A stretch of 30,082 nucleotides of DNA from Ignavibacteriales bacterium UBA6490 (GTDB lineage: Bacteria; Bacteroidota; Ignavibacteria; Ignavibacteriales; Ignavibacteriaceae), in the NCBI GenBank assembly GCA_002435365.1, contig DJMM01000018.1, positions 25,768-55,849 of the forward strand. The letters are read 5' to 3'. A model generated the notes under the pieces. It had not been told where the DNA came from, did not search any database, and saw only the letters and a list, made by a program, of their open reading frames with translations. Position numbers and translations under genes: made by a program. Positions 14,978 through 22,273 of the stretch are shown here, one piece after another. Position 1 is the first letter of the stretch. Each line of letters begins with the position of its first letter.

Positions 14978-16921
14978 TTATAAATTACTTATTATTATCC
15001 ATAACAAAGCTGCCGCAATCCCTGCCATCATAATAAGTGCGTAGGACTGAGCAACACCTGTTTGTATTTTCCTTATATACTGCGACAATGATGTAATAAC
15101 AGTTGCCGTACCATTTACTATTCCGTCAATGAACCAGTTGTCTGCAATTTTCCAGAACAGTTTATCGGAAACTTTAACAACCGGATCAACAATTACCTTA
15201 TCATATACTTCATCCACATAGTATTTATTGAGGAGTATGCCGTAAATCCTGCCGAACCTTGATGATAACCTATCCGCCAGTTTAATCCGGTGCAGATAAA
15301 TATACCGCGCCGAATAGATTGATGCAGCAGCACCAACTACTGAAATAACCATTAGCAGAATCTCCTCAAAATGAGTATGGAAGCCGTAGAGACTCATTTT
15401 TCTTTCAGCAGCAGAGAAAACAGGGGCTATCCAGCTGTGAAAGAAATTTCCATGCTCACCAGAGAAAATTTCCGGTACTCCTACAAATCCCCCAACCGCT
15501 GACAGAACCGCGAGAACGATCAGCGGGTATGTCATTACTGCCGGAGATTCGTGGGGATGTTTATCATTACCAAATCTCTCCTTGCCTTCAAATGAAAGAA
15601 AATACAGCCGGAACATATAAAAAGCTGTTAACAAGGCAGTAAAAACACCGATCAGCCAGAAATATATGTTTCCCTGAGAAAAAGAGTACCACAGGATTTC
15701 GTCCTTGCTGAAGAAACCTGACAAAGGCGGAATTCCGGAAATGGCAAGCGCTGCTATCAGAAAAGTCAGTGCCGTCTTAGGCATATGTTTTTTTAGTCCG
15801 CCGTAATTCTGAATATTCTGCTCCTCATGCATGGCGTGAATTACAGATCCTGCACCAAGAAACAAAAGCGCCTTGAAAAAAGCATGCGTCATAAGATGAA
15901 AAATACCTGCAGAAAATGCACCTACACCCAAGGCCAGGAACATATAACCGAGCTGACTTATAGTAGAGTATGCCAGAACCTTTTTAATATCGTTCTGTAC
16001 AAGACCGATGGATGCGGCAAAAAGCGCAGTAAGCAGGCCGATTACCGCAATTAGGGAAAGTATAACAGGAGCAGAAGCAAAAATAATTGAACATCGGGCT
16101 ACCATATATACTCCTGCCGTTACCATGGTTGCAGCGTGTATCAATGCGGAAACCGGAGTAGGACCTGCCATTGCATCCGGCAGCCAGACAAACAGAGGAA
16201 TCTGTGCCGATTTACCGGTAGCTCCTATAAATAAAAAGAGGGCGATGAACGAGAAAGTGGTTTCATTGACACCAAAAGCAGAAGCACGGGAGAATACATC
16301 ATTAAAGTTCAGACTTCCGAAAGTCAGATAAATCAGGAACATGCCCAGAAGAAATCCGAAATCACCGATCCTGTTGACAATAAAAGCTTTCTTTGCAGCA
16401 TCTGCAGTGGTGCTTTTTTCAAATTTCCGGTCATACCAGAAACCGATAAGAAGATATGAACACAGCCCCACTCCTTCCCAGCCGAGAAACAGAAGCACAA
16501 AATTATCCGCGAGGATAAGATTCATCATTGCAAAGATGAAAAGGTTCATGTATGCAAAAAATCTCCAGAATCCCTTATCGCCATGCATGTAACCGATAGA
16601 ATAAACGTGAATTATAAAACCTACTCCGGTTACAACGAGGGCCATAATAAGAGAAAGCTGATCGATCTGATAAGCAATGTTAACATTCAAACCGCCTGCA
16701 TTCATCCAGTTGAATAAAGAGATTATTATTTCTCGGTTATCAGGAGGAAGGCCCAGCGATTCAATAAAAGCACCGATCGAAACCAGGAAAGGAATACCAA
16801 CGGCTGCGCTGCCGATAATTCCAATGATTTTTTCACTTCGGATTTTTCTTCCGTATATGCCATTAATTAAAAATCCCGCAAGAGGAAACAGAACTGCCAG
16901 ATAAATTAAACTTGTTATCAT
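14978..16921 (-). CDS. nuoL: NADH-quinone oxidoreductase subunit L
   Basis: This 647-residue protein is the most distal antiporter-like subunit of complex I. About 14 core helices are followed by a long C-terminal extension (from about 560) that forms the lateral helix along the membrane arm and a final anchoring helix. Key residues are seen: Glu149 in 'FLGWEGVGLCSYLLIGFW', Lys237 in 'GATGKSAQIPLFVWLPDA', His262 in 'ALIHAATMVTAGVYM', and Lys406 in 'SGFFSKDEIL'. Its length is slightly above E. coli NuoL (613). It lies 36 bases after nuoK and three before nuoM. Confidence 0.97.
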   Translation of the reverse strand: MITSLIYLAVLFPLAGFLINGIYGRKIRSEKIIGIIGSAAVGIPFLVSIGAFIESLGLPPDNREIIISLFNWMNAGGLNVNIAYQIDQLSLIMALVVTGVGFIIHVYSIGYMHGDKGFWRFFAYMNLFIFAMMNLILADNFVLLFLGWEGVGLCSYLLIGFWYDRKFEKSTTADAAKKAFIVNRIGDFGFLLGMFLIYLTFGSLNFNDVFSRASAFGVNETTFSFIALFLFIGATGKSAQIPLFVWLPDAMAGPTPVSALIHAATMVTAGVYMVARCSIIFASAPVILSLIAVIGLLTALFAASIGLVQNDIKKVLAYSTISQLGYMFLALGVGAFSAGIFHLMTHAFFKALLFLGAGSVIHAMHEEQNIQNYGGLKKHMPKTALTFLIAALAISGIPPLSGFFSKDEILWYSFSQGNIYFWLIGVFTALLTAFYMFRLYFLSFEGKERFGNDKHPHESPAVMTYPLIVLAVLSAVGGFVGVPEIFSGEHGNFFHSWIAPVFSAAERKMSLYGFHTHFEEILLMVISVVGAAASIYSARYIYLHRIKLADRLSSRFGRIYGILLNKYYVDEVYDKVIVDPVVKVSDKLFWKIADNWFIDGIVNGTATVITSLSQYIRKIQTGVAQSYALIMMAGIAAALLWIIISNL

Positions 16922-16957
16922 TAGTTTTATTTGGTTATTTTTTTTGAAATAAGACTT

Positions 16958-17263
16958 TTACCACTTCATAATATTGACTTCGTCAATGTTAAGTGAAACC
17001 TTATTTCTGAATAATGCTATAATTATTGCAAGACCGACAGCAGCTTCCGCAGCAGCCACAGTCATTACAAAAAACACGAATACCTGTCCGGCTGAATTAC
17101 CCATAAAGGAGGAGAAGGCAACCATTGAAAGATTAGCCGAGTTTAGCATCAGCTCGATCGACATAAATACTACTATTGCATTACGCCTTGTCAGAACGCC
17201 GGTAACACCGGTAACAAACATAAATGCACTCAGAACAAGATAATATTCGAGGGGAATACTCAT
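16958..17263 (-). CDS. nuoK: NADH-quinone oxidoreductase subunit K
   Basis: This 101-residue protein has three membrane helices. It is homologous to MrpC and joins the pump subunits to the quinone-side module of complex I. The two essential buried glutamates are present: Glu37 in 'VFMSIELMLNSANL' and Glu73 in 'VAAAEAAVGLAII' (E. coli Glu36 and Glu72). Length equals the family norm. It follows nuoJ after five bases. Confidence 0.97.
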   Translation of the reverse strand: MSIPLEYYLVLSAFMFVTGVTGVLTRRNAIVVFMSIELMLNSANLSMVAFSSFMGNSAGQVFVFFVMTVAAAEAAVGLAIIIALFRNKVSLNIDEVNIMKW

Positions 17264-17268
17264 AATTA

Positions 17269-17781
17269 CTACTCAAATTTCTTTTTAGCTAAAATAAGCG
17301 CACCTATTGTTGCCGCAAGAAGAAGAAATCCTGCCGCTTCAAAGGGAAGCACGTATGTTGTAAACAATTCCCTGCCGATCTGTTCAATTGTTCCTGCTTT
17401 AATACTCGACTCCAGTACCGGTGTCATTGCCGCTCCGGGCCCGGTCAGAAAGATCATATATATTATCTGCAGCAACACTACAGCCGACAATGCTATGGCA
17501 AATATTTTAAGCACAGGCTTAAAGTCCATCAGCTTTTCTTCTCCCGGACGCAGCAGCATTATCACAAACAGGAACAGCACCATTATTGCTCCTGCATAAA
17601 CAATTACCTGTGCAACAGCGATGAATTGCGCATTAAGTACAAGGTATAAACCGGCCAGCGATGCAAAATTCAGGACGAGAAACAAAGCCGAAATTATCGG
17701 ATTTTTGCGGGTGATCATTAATACTGCTGTTACTGCAGCAATTCCGCTGAAAATAATGAATAATACTATTTCGAGGTTCAT
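17269..17781 (-). CDS. nuoJ: NADH-quinone oxidoreductase subunit J
   Basis: This 170-residue protein has five membrane helices. The motif 'FIAVAQVIVYAGAIMVLFLF' marks TM3 and its pi-bulge, which links quinone chemistry to proton pumping. I place the start at ATG 17781 (MNLEIVLF). A longer reading from 17865 would add 28 polar residues that overlap the asnS 3' end and are absent from the family. With the shorter start, nuoJ begins 17 bases after the asnS stop. The genes nuoA to nuoI are not in this window, so the complex I genes are split between loci. Confidence 0.94.
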   Translation of the reverse strand: MNLEIVLFIIFSGIAAVTAVLMITRKNPIISALFLVLNFASLAGLYLVLNAQFIAVAQVIVYAGAIMVLFLFVIMLLRPGEEKLMDFKPVLKIFAIALSAVVLLQIIYMIFLTGPGAAMTPVLESSIKAGTIEQIGRELFTTYVLPFEAAGFLLLAATIGALILAKKKFE

Positions 17782-17798
17782 CTGGTGTATATTTATTT

Positions 17799-19094
17799 TT
17801 AAGGAGTTTTTCTGTAAATCAACCTGGGGAAAGGTATCGCTTCCCTCAAATGGTCGAGACCGCAAATCCAGCTTACTGTACGTTCAAGCCCCAGACCGAA
17901 TCCGGAATGAGGAACCGAACCATATTTACGAAGATCAAGATACCATTCAAATGCTTCAATAGGTAGATTATGTTCTTTTATTCTTTCCAGTAAGAAATCT
18001 AAATTATCCTCTCTCTGACTTCCGCCGATTATTTCGCCGTATCCTTCCGGTGCAAGAACATCAACTGCAAGTGCAAGTTTTTCGTTCTGCGGATCCCTTT
18101 TCATATAAAAAGCTTTAACTTCAGAGGGATAACGGTGTACCATTACCGGTCTGTCGAATTGATTTGAAATTACAGTTTCATCGGTTCCGCCCAGATCGTT
18201 CCCCCATTGAAAATCAATTCCGTTTTTCTTCAGTATTTCAACGGCTTCGTCATAGGATATTCGGGGCAGAGGTCTCTTTACATTTTTCAATAATTCAGTA
18301 TTCCGCTCAAGGATTTTAAGCTCATCTGCCATATCTTTAATAACGGATTGAACTATAAACTCAAGAAATTCTTCAGCAAGATCCATATTATCATTCAAAT
18401 CGGCAAAGGCTACCTCCGGCTCAACCATCCAGAACTCGGTAAGATGCCTTCTGGTTTTGGATTTTTCAGCTCTAAATGTGGGTCCGAAAGTATAAACTTT
18501 ACCCAGAGCCATTGCGCCGGCTTCAGCATATAATTGTCCTGATTGTGTAAGATATGCTTTCCCTAGATCGAAATATTCAGTTTCAAAAAGAGTGGATGTA
18601 CCTTCCACAGCAGAAGGAGTTAGAATAGGGGCATCCATAAGGATGAATCCCTTTCCGTCAAAAAAGTCCCTAATCGCTTTTATGATCCTGTGCCTGATGC
18701 GAAGTATTGCAACCTGCTTTGATGACCGCAGCCATAAATGGCGGTTATCCATCAGAAATTCAATTCCATGATCTTTTGGAGTTATCGGATAATCGTGTGA
18801 TTCGGAGATAATTTTTAAATCAGTACCGTCCATTTCAAAACCGCCGGGAGCCCTTTTCTCATCTTTAATCATCCCAGTAACCTCAATAGATGACTCCTGA
18901 CCAAGCTTATCAGCTAATTCAAAAACTTCCGGTGAAACATTTCCCTTAAAATACACACACTGCAGATATCCTGTACCGTCCCTGAGAACTACAAATTTGA
19001 TTTTCCCGCTGGCCCTTTTATTGTAAACCCACCCTTTAAGTGTAATCTGCTGACCAACATACTCCGAAAGGTCTTTAATGTTAATATTCTGCAT
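17799..19094 (-). CDS. asnS: Asparagine--tRNA ligase
   Basis: This 431-residue class IIb synthetase charges tRNA-Asn. The N-terminal OB-fold anticodon-binding domain (about 1-105) includes 'ITLKGWVYNKRASGKIKFVV'. In the catalytic domain, motif 2 is 'FRAEKSKTRRHLTEFWMVEPE' split across the active site, and motif 3 is 'GFGLGLERTVSWICGL' near the C-terminus. 'IGGSQREDNLDFL' lies between them. The compact size (about 430) fits the shorter AsnRS type. A frame extends three bases further to TTG at 19097, but ATG 19094 is preferred. The stop lies 17 bases before nuoJ, so asnS is the first gene of the nuo operon, with a promoter at 19127-19158. Confidence 0.95.
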   Translation of the reverse strand: MQNINIKDLSEYVGQQITLKGWVYNKRASGKIKFVVLRDGTGYLQCVYFKGNVSPEVFELADKLGQESSIEVTGMIKDEKRAPGGFEMDGTDLKIISESHDYPITPKDHGIEFLMDNRHLWLRSSKQVAILRIRHRIIKAIRDFFDGKGFILMDAPILTPSAVEGTSTLFETEYFDLGKAYLTQSGQLYAEAGAMALGKVYTFGPTFRAEKSKTRRHLTEFWMVEPEVAFADLNDNMDLAEEFLEFIVQSVIKDMADELKILERNTELLKNVKRPLPRISYDEAVEILKKNGIDFQWGNDLGGTDETVISNQFDRPVMVHRYPSEVKAFYMKRDPQNEKLALAVDVLAPEGYGEIIGGSQREDNLDFLLERIKEHNLPIEAFEWYLDLRKYGSVPHSGFGLGLERTVSWICGLDHLREAIPFPRLIYRKTP

Positions 19095-19126
19095 CAAAAT
19101 CTTACTTGAAATGAAATTTTAATTGC

Positions 19127-19158
19127 CAAATATAAAGAGAGAGGTATAGATATCCAAA
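19127..19158 (-). promoter_or_regulatory. Promoter of the asnS-nuo operon
   Basis: On the minus strand TTTG is followed after 20 bases by TATATTTG, a full match to both boxes of the Bacteroidota promoter (TTTG-N19/20-TAnnTTTG). Transcription would start about 25-30 bases before the asnS ATG. It is the only convincing promoter seen for the ten-gene operon. Confidence 0.7.
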
Positions 19159-19280
19159 GAAGATATGTTTTCACTTTTTATAAATTCACCCTAAGAATAA
19201 TTGTTAAACCGTTAATAATTTATAATAAATAGGCACCTGAGGTTATAAAGCACCTTGGAAATTTCCGGTTTAAAAAACGC

Positions 19281-19382
19281 CTGTCCCCCATCTACTCCAC
19301 ACCTATCCTCCGCAATTAAGTAGACACAGTCGGAGGAGAACCGTTGGGTAGCCGTAGGATAACCGTAGGGTAAGCGGAAGAT
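19281..19382. repeat. Inverted array of 11-bp units (array 2)
   Basis: The right arm, in 11-bp steps from 19328, is AGTCGGAGGAG, AACCGTTGGGT, AGCCGTAGGAT, AACCGTAGGGT, AAGCGGAAGAT. The left arm, read on the minus strand from 19313, is GCGGAGGATAG, GTGTGGAGTAG, ATGGGGGACAG. An AT-rich centre of 14 bases lies between. TCCTCCG (19306-19312) can pair with CGGAGGA (19331-19337). It shares the exact 10-mer CGGAGGAGAA and a general NNCGnAGGATA consensus with array 1. It occupies the space between the divergent asnS and aspartase genes, upstream of both promoters. Confidence 0.75.
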
Positions 19383-19457
19383 AAAGTGATTAAGTTCCCT
19401 TTTTGTACAGAATATGCGGATGCTGAACATATCCGTTTCATCTTTCGATGAACTCAT

Positions 19458-19489
19458 TTTGTTTCCCATTCCACTTTCGGTAGTTTTTG
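19458..19489 (+). promoter_or_regulatory. Promoter of the aspartase fusion gene
   Basis: TTTG (19458-19461) is followed after 19 bases by TAGTTTTTG (19481-19489). This fits the Bacteroidota pattern with one extra T in the -7 box. The start codon lies about 34 bases downstream. Confidence 0.5.
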
Positions 19490-19522
19490 GGGTTAATTTT
19501 AAATTAATAAGTGATTAATCAT

Positions 19523-21379
19523 ATGAATACAAAACATATTAACGATTTTATCCGGGGAATAGAACTTTTCCTCGATCTTGATGAAAAAGAGATAGAAATC
19601 CTGGCAGCGGTAATTGAAGCGGATAATTATAAAAAAGAGGCATTATTATATGTGGAGCGCAATGCTCGTAAGTATCTTTATATTATACTTGAAGGAGAAG
19701 TGGAGCTTTTCAAAAAAACTCCTTTTGGAGAAGAAAAAAGGCTCGCGGTTTTTAAACAATCGGATTTTCTGGGAGAAGGTTCTTTAATCGATGATTCCCC
19801 TCACTCTACCAGTGCACGTGCCACCAAAGATTCCGTAATTCTGAAATTGTCGGGTGAGAGATTCTTTGAACTGGAGAAGAATAATTCGCAAATCCCGCTG
19901 AAAATATTCTCCAGGATGGCAAAAGTTATCTTCAGAAGGATGCAGTTTGCCAATACACGCGAAATCAATCATGGTGCACAATATCAGTCCGGCAGAACCA
20001 GAAATGAACATGACCTTCTGGGCAGCAGGGATGTACCATACGAAATGTACTTTGGCATTCAGACCCTCCGCGCAGTGGAAAATTTTAATATCAGCGGTGT
20101 AACCCTCTCCTTCTACCCTGTTCTTGTTGAAGCACTTGCAATGGTTAAAATGGCTGCAGCCCGGGCAAATTTTGAACTGGGTCTTCTGGAAAAAAATGTT
20201 GCGGATGCAATCATTCAGGCGTGCAGTGAAATCATAAGCGGCAAATATCATGGTCATTTTGTAGTAGACATGATACAGGGCGGCGCTGGCACATCCACAA
20301 ATATGAACATTAATGAGGTTATTGCAAACCGGTCCCTCGAGATCCTTGGTCACCAAAAAGGTGAATATCAATACTGTCACCCGAATAACCACGTCAACCT
20401 GTCCCAGTCTACAAACGATGCATATCCGACTTCCGTGAAGATCGCACTGATCAACAGCAATAAAAAGCTAATTGTGGTACTGAGATCACTGATAGAATCA
20501 TTCAGGAAAAAAGGAAAAGAATTTTCAAATATCATCAAGATGGGAAGAACACAGCTTCAGGATGCCGTCCCGATGACGCTTGGACAGGAATTTGAAGCTT
20601 TCGCGGTTATGCTCGGTGAAGAAATTGAACGGCTCGAACAGAATTCAAAACTTTTTCTTGAAGTGAATATGGGTGCTACTGCAATTGGCACCGGCATAAA
20701 CGCCGCACCCGGTTACAGCAGTAAGTGCATTAAAAACCTGGGACAAATAACCGGGCTGGAGATTGTTCTTGCGGAAAATCTTGTTGAAGCAACACAGGAC
20801 ACCGGTGCTTTCATAATGTATTCTTCAGCTGTAAAAAGACTGGCTGTCAAATTATCCAAAATCTGCAATGATCTCCGCCTGCTTTCATCGGGACCCCGGA
20901 CCGGAATAAATGAAATAAATCTCCCCCCCATGCAGCCCGGCTCTTCCATAATGCCCGGAAAAGTGAATCCTGTGATTCCCGAAGTGGTGAATCAGATAGC
21001 TTTTAAAGTTATCGGGAATGATCTTACAGTTACAATGGCTGCCGAAGCCGGACAGCTGCAGTTAAATGTTATGGAGCCTGTTATTGTACAGAGTATTTTT
21101 GAGTCGATCGAAATGCTTAAAAACGGTATGAACGTACTCAGGTATAAATGTATTGACGGAATAACGGCAAATGAAAAACGCTGCAGGGAACTTGTTGAAA
21201 ACAGCATTGGTATTGTTACCGCCTTAAATCCTGTACTGGGATACGAAGTTTCAACAAGATTAGCAAAAGAGGCGCTTGATAGAAATAAAAGCGTCTATGA
21301 TCTGGTGCTTGAAAATAATCTTTTGTCAAAAGAGGAGCTGGATAAGCTTCTTCTACCAGAAAATATGATTGGAAAATAA
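19523..21379 (+). CDS. aspA: Aspartate ammonia-lyase fused to an N-terminal cyclic-nucleotide-binding-like domain
   Basis: This 618-residue protein has two parts. Residues about 1-145 form a Crp-type beta-roll (CNB) domain with 'YLYIILEGEVELF' and a phosphate-binding-cassette-like 'LGEGSLIDDSPHSTSARA' (83-100). The Arg that normally holds the cyclic phosphate is His94 here. After a polar linker (146-160), residues 161-618 are a full aspartase, starting 'EHDLLGSRDVP' as in E. coli AspA. The lyase part has 'GGAGTSTNMN' (253-262), 'STNDAYPT' (296-303) and the flexible loop 'GSSIMPGKVNPVIPEVVNQ' (473-491). 'MGRTQLQDAVPMTLGQEF' and 'AAEAGQLQLNVMEP' favour aspartase over fumarase. It catalyses L-aspartate to fumarate plus ammonia. 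Start: ATG 19523; GTG 19511 would add four residues. Ordinary aspartase is about 470-480 residues and lacks the added domain. Confidence 0.92.
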   Translation: MNTKHINDFIRGIELFLDLDEKEIEILAAVIEADNYKKEALLYVERNARKYLYIILEGEVELFKKTPFGEEKRLAVFKQSDFLGEGSLIDDSPHSTSARATKDSVILKLSGERFFELEKNNSQIPLKIFSRMAKVIFRRMQFANTREINHGAQYQSGRTRNEHDLLGSRDVPYEMYFGIQTLRAVENFNISGVTLSFYPVLVEALAMVKMAAARANFELGLLEKNVADAIIQACSEIISGKYHGHFVVDMIQGGAGTSTNMNINEVIANRSLEILGHQKGEYQYCHPNNHVNLSQSTNDAYPTSVKIALINSNKKLIVVLRSLIESFRKKGKEFSNIIKMGRTQLQDAVPMTLGQEFEAFAVMLGEEIERLEQNSKLFLEVNMGATAIGTGINAAPGYSSKCIKNLGQITGLEIVLAENLVEATQDTGAFIMYSSAVKRLAVKLSKICNDLRLLSSGPRTGINEINLPPMQPGSSIMPGKVNPVIPEVVNQIAFKVIGNDLTVTMAAEAGQLQLNVMEPVIVQSIFESIEMLKNGMNVLRYKCIDGITANEKRCRELVENSIGIVTALNPVLGYEVSTRLAKEALDRNKSVYDLVLENNLLSKEELDKLLLPENMIGK

Positions 21380-21440
21380 ATAAGAGTTATTCTATCGGGC
21401 TGCCGTTTATCTGTGAATCAGAATCATTCCGATATTAAAA

Positions 21441-21465
21441 AACCTCCCCGGGCTCCGGGGAGGTT
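21441..21465. terminator. Strong hairpin, terminator on the minus strand or aspA 3' stem
   Basis: AACCTCCCCGG / CCGGGGAGGTT is a perfect 11-bp stem with a 3-base loop. An A-run precedes it, so it reads as a terminator on the minus strand, where the nearest gene (priA) ends 800 bases upstream. On the plus strand it follows aspA by about 60 bases but lacks a T-run. It may stabilise or process the aspA transcript. Confidence 0.55.
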
Positions 21466-21658
21466 GCCACTCCAAATAATCTGAATTTGAAGAGGCACCT
21501 GGCTTTGTTTGAGGGAATTAAAAAAATTTAAATAAGATATTGTCACCCTTTCAGCAATATATCTGAATCTTCCATGTACATATTTTTCAGCAGGTTTTCA
21601 ATATTCAGGGATCGTTTTAGTAATATGCCTATCAACACAAGCACTTGAATATGGACTT

Positions 21659-21666
21659 TATATTTG
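21659..21666 (+). promoter_or_regulatory. Possible -7 box of the msrB promoter
   Basis: TATATTTG matches TAnnTTTG exactly and would give a transcript starting near 21673. That supports the msrB start at 21720 over the earlier in-frame ATG at 21645. No TTTG box is seen 19-20 bases upstream. Apart from this and the hairpin, the 340-base gap 21380-21719 shows nothing. Confidence 0.35.
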
Positions 21667-21719
21667 TTTATAAAGATGCATATTTGATCAGAGTTTGTGC
21701 CAATATTAAGGTTATAAAG

Positions 21720-22265
21720 ATGAATTTAAGAAATATTGCCCTGAGATTTTTAGTCATTATTGCAGCATTGTCGCTTTTGCTGTTTGTATTTAATTTTTTA
21801 TGGAGTGAAACAACATTAAAAGCTCAGGACCAGAAAAAGAAAGAAGACAAAAAAACGATGAAAGAAAAAATCATTAAAACAGATGCAGAATGGAAACAAA
21901 TGCTTACCCCAGAACAGTACAGGGTTACAAGGCAAAAGGGTACCGAACCTCCTTTCACCGGCATCTATGATGATTTTTGGAAAACCGGGATTTACAAATG
22001 CATTGGATGCGGCACCGAACTTTTCAGGTCCGATACCAAGTATGATGCGGGCTGCGGCTGGCCAAGCTTTTATGAGGCTATTGATAACGGGAATATAATT
22101 ATTACTAAGGATTATGGTCATGGAATGATAAGAGATGAAGTAACATGTGCAAAATGCGGAGCTCATCTCGGCCATGTATTTGATGATGGTCCTGCTCCCA
22201 CAGGAAAAAGATATTGCATGAATTCGGCAGCGCTTGATTTTAAGGAAGCAGCTAAAAATAAATAG
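21720..22265 (+). CDS. msrB: Membrane-anchored or exported peptide-methionine (R)-S-oxide reductase
   Basis: This 181-residue protein reduces methionine-R-sulfoxide in oxidised proteins. An N-terminal hydrophobic helix (about 8-28) with 'LWSETTLKAQ' after it suggests export or membrane anchoring, and a Lys-rich linker follows. The MsrB domain (about 50-175) has the zinc-binding pairs CIGC and CAKC, 'YDAGCGWPSFYEA', the 'GHVFDDGPAPTGKRYC' block and the catalytic Cys in 'RYCMNSAALDF'. Start: ATG 21720, because the earlier ATG at 21645 would add 25 residues before the signal helix and lie upstream of the likely -7 box. It converges with priA, with eight bases between the stops. It would protect envelope proteins from oxidation. 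Confidence 0.93.
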   Translation: MNLRNIALRFLVIIAALSLLLFVFNFLWSETTLKAQDQKKKEDKKTMKEKIIKTDAEWKQMLTPEQYRVTRQKGTEPPFTGIYDDFWKTGIYKCIGCGTELFRSDTKYDAGCGWPSFYEAIDNGNIIITKDYGHGMIRDEVTCAKCGAHLGHVFDDGPAPTGKRYCMNSAALDFKEAAKNK

Positions 22266-22273
22266 ATATAAAG

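Noticed and set aside
17269..17865. Longer nuoJ start at 17865
   Set aside because: The extra 28 residues are polar, overlap the asnS 3' end and are not part of the NuoJ family; ATG 17781 gives the normal length.
19212..19469. 85-codon minus-strand frame between asnS and aspA
   Set aside because: It runs through the 11-bp repeat array, has no Shine-Dalgarno sequence and no protein-like composition.
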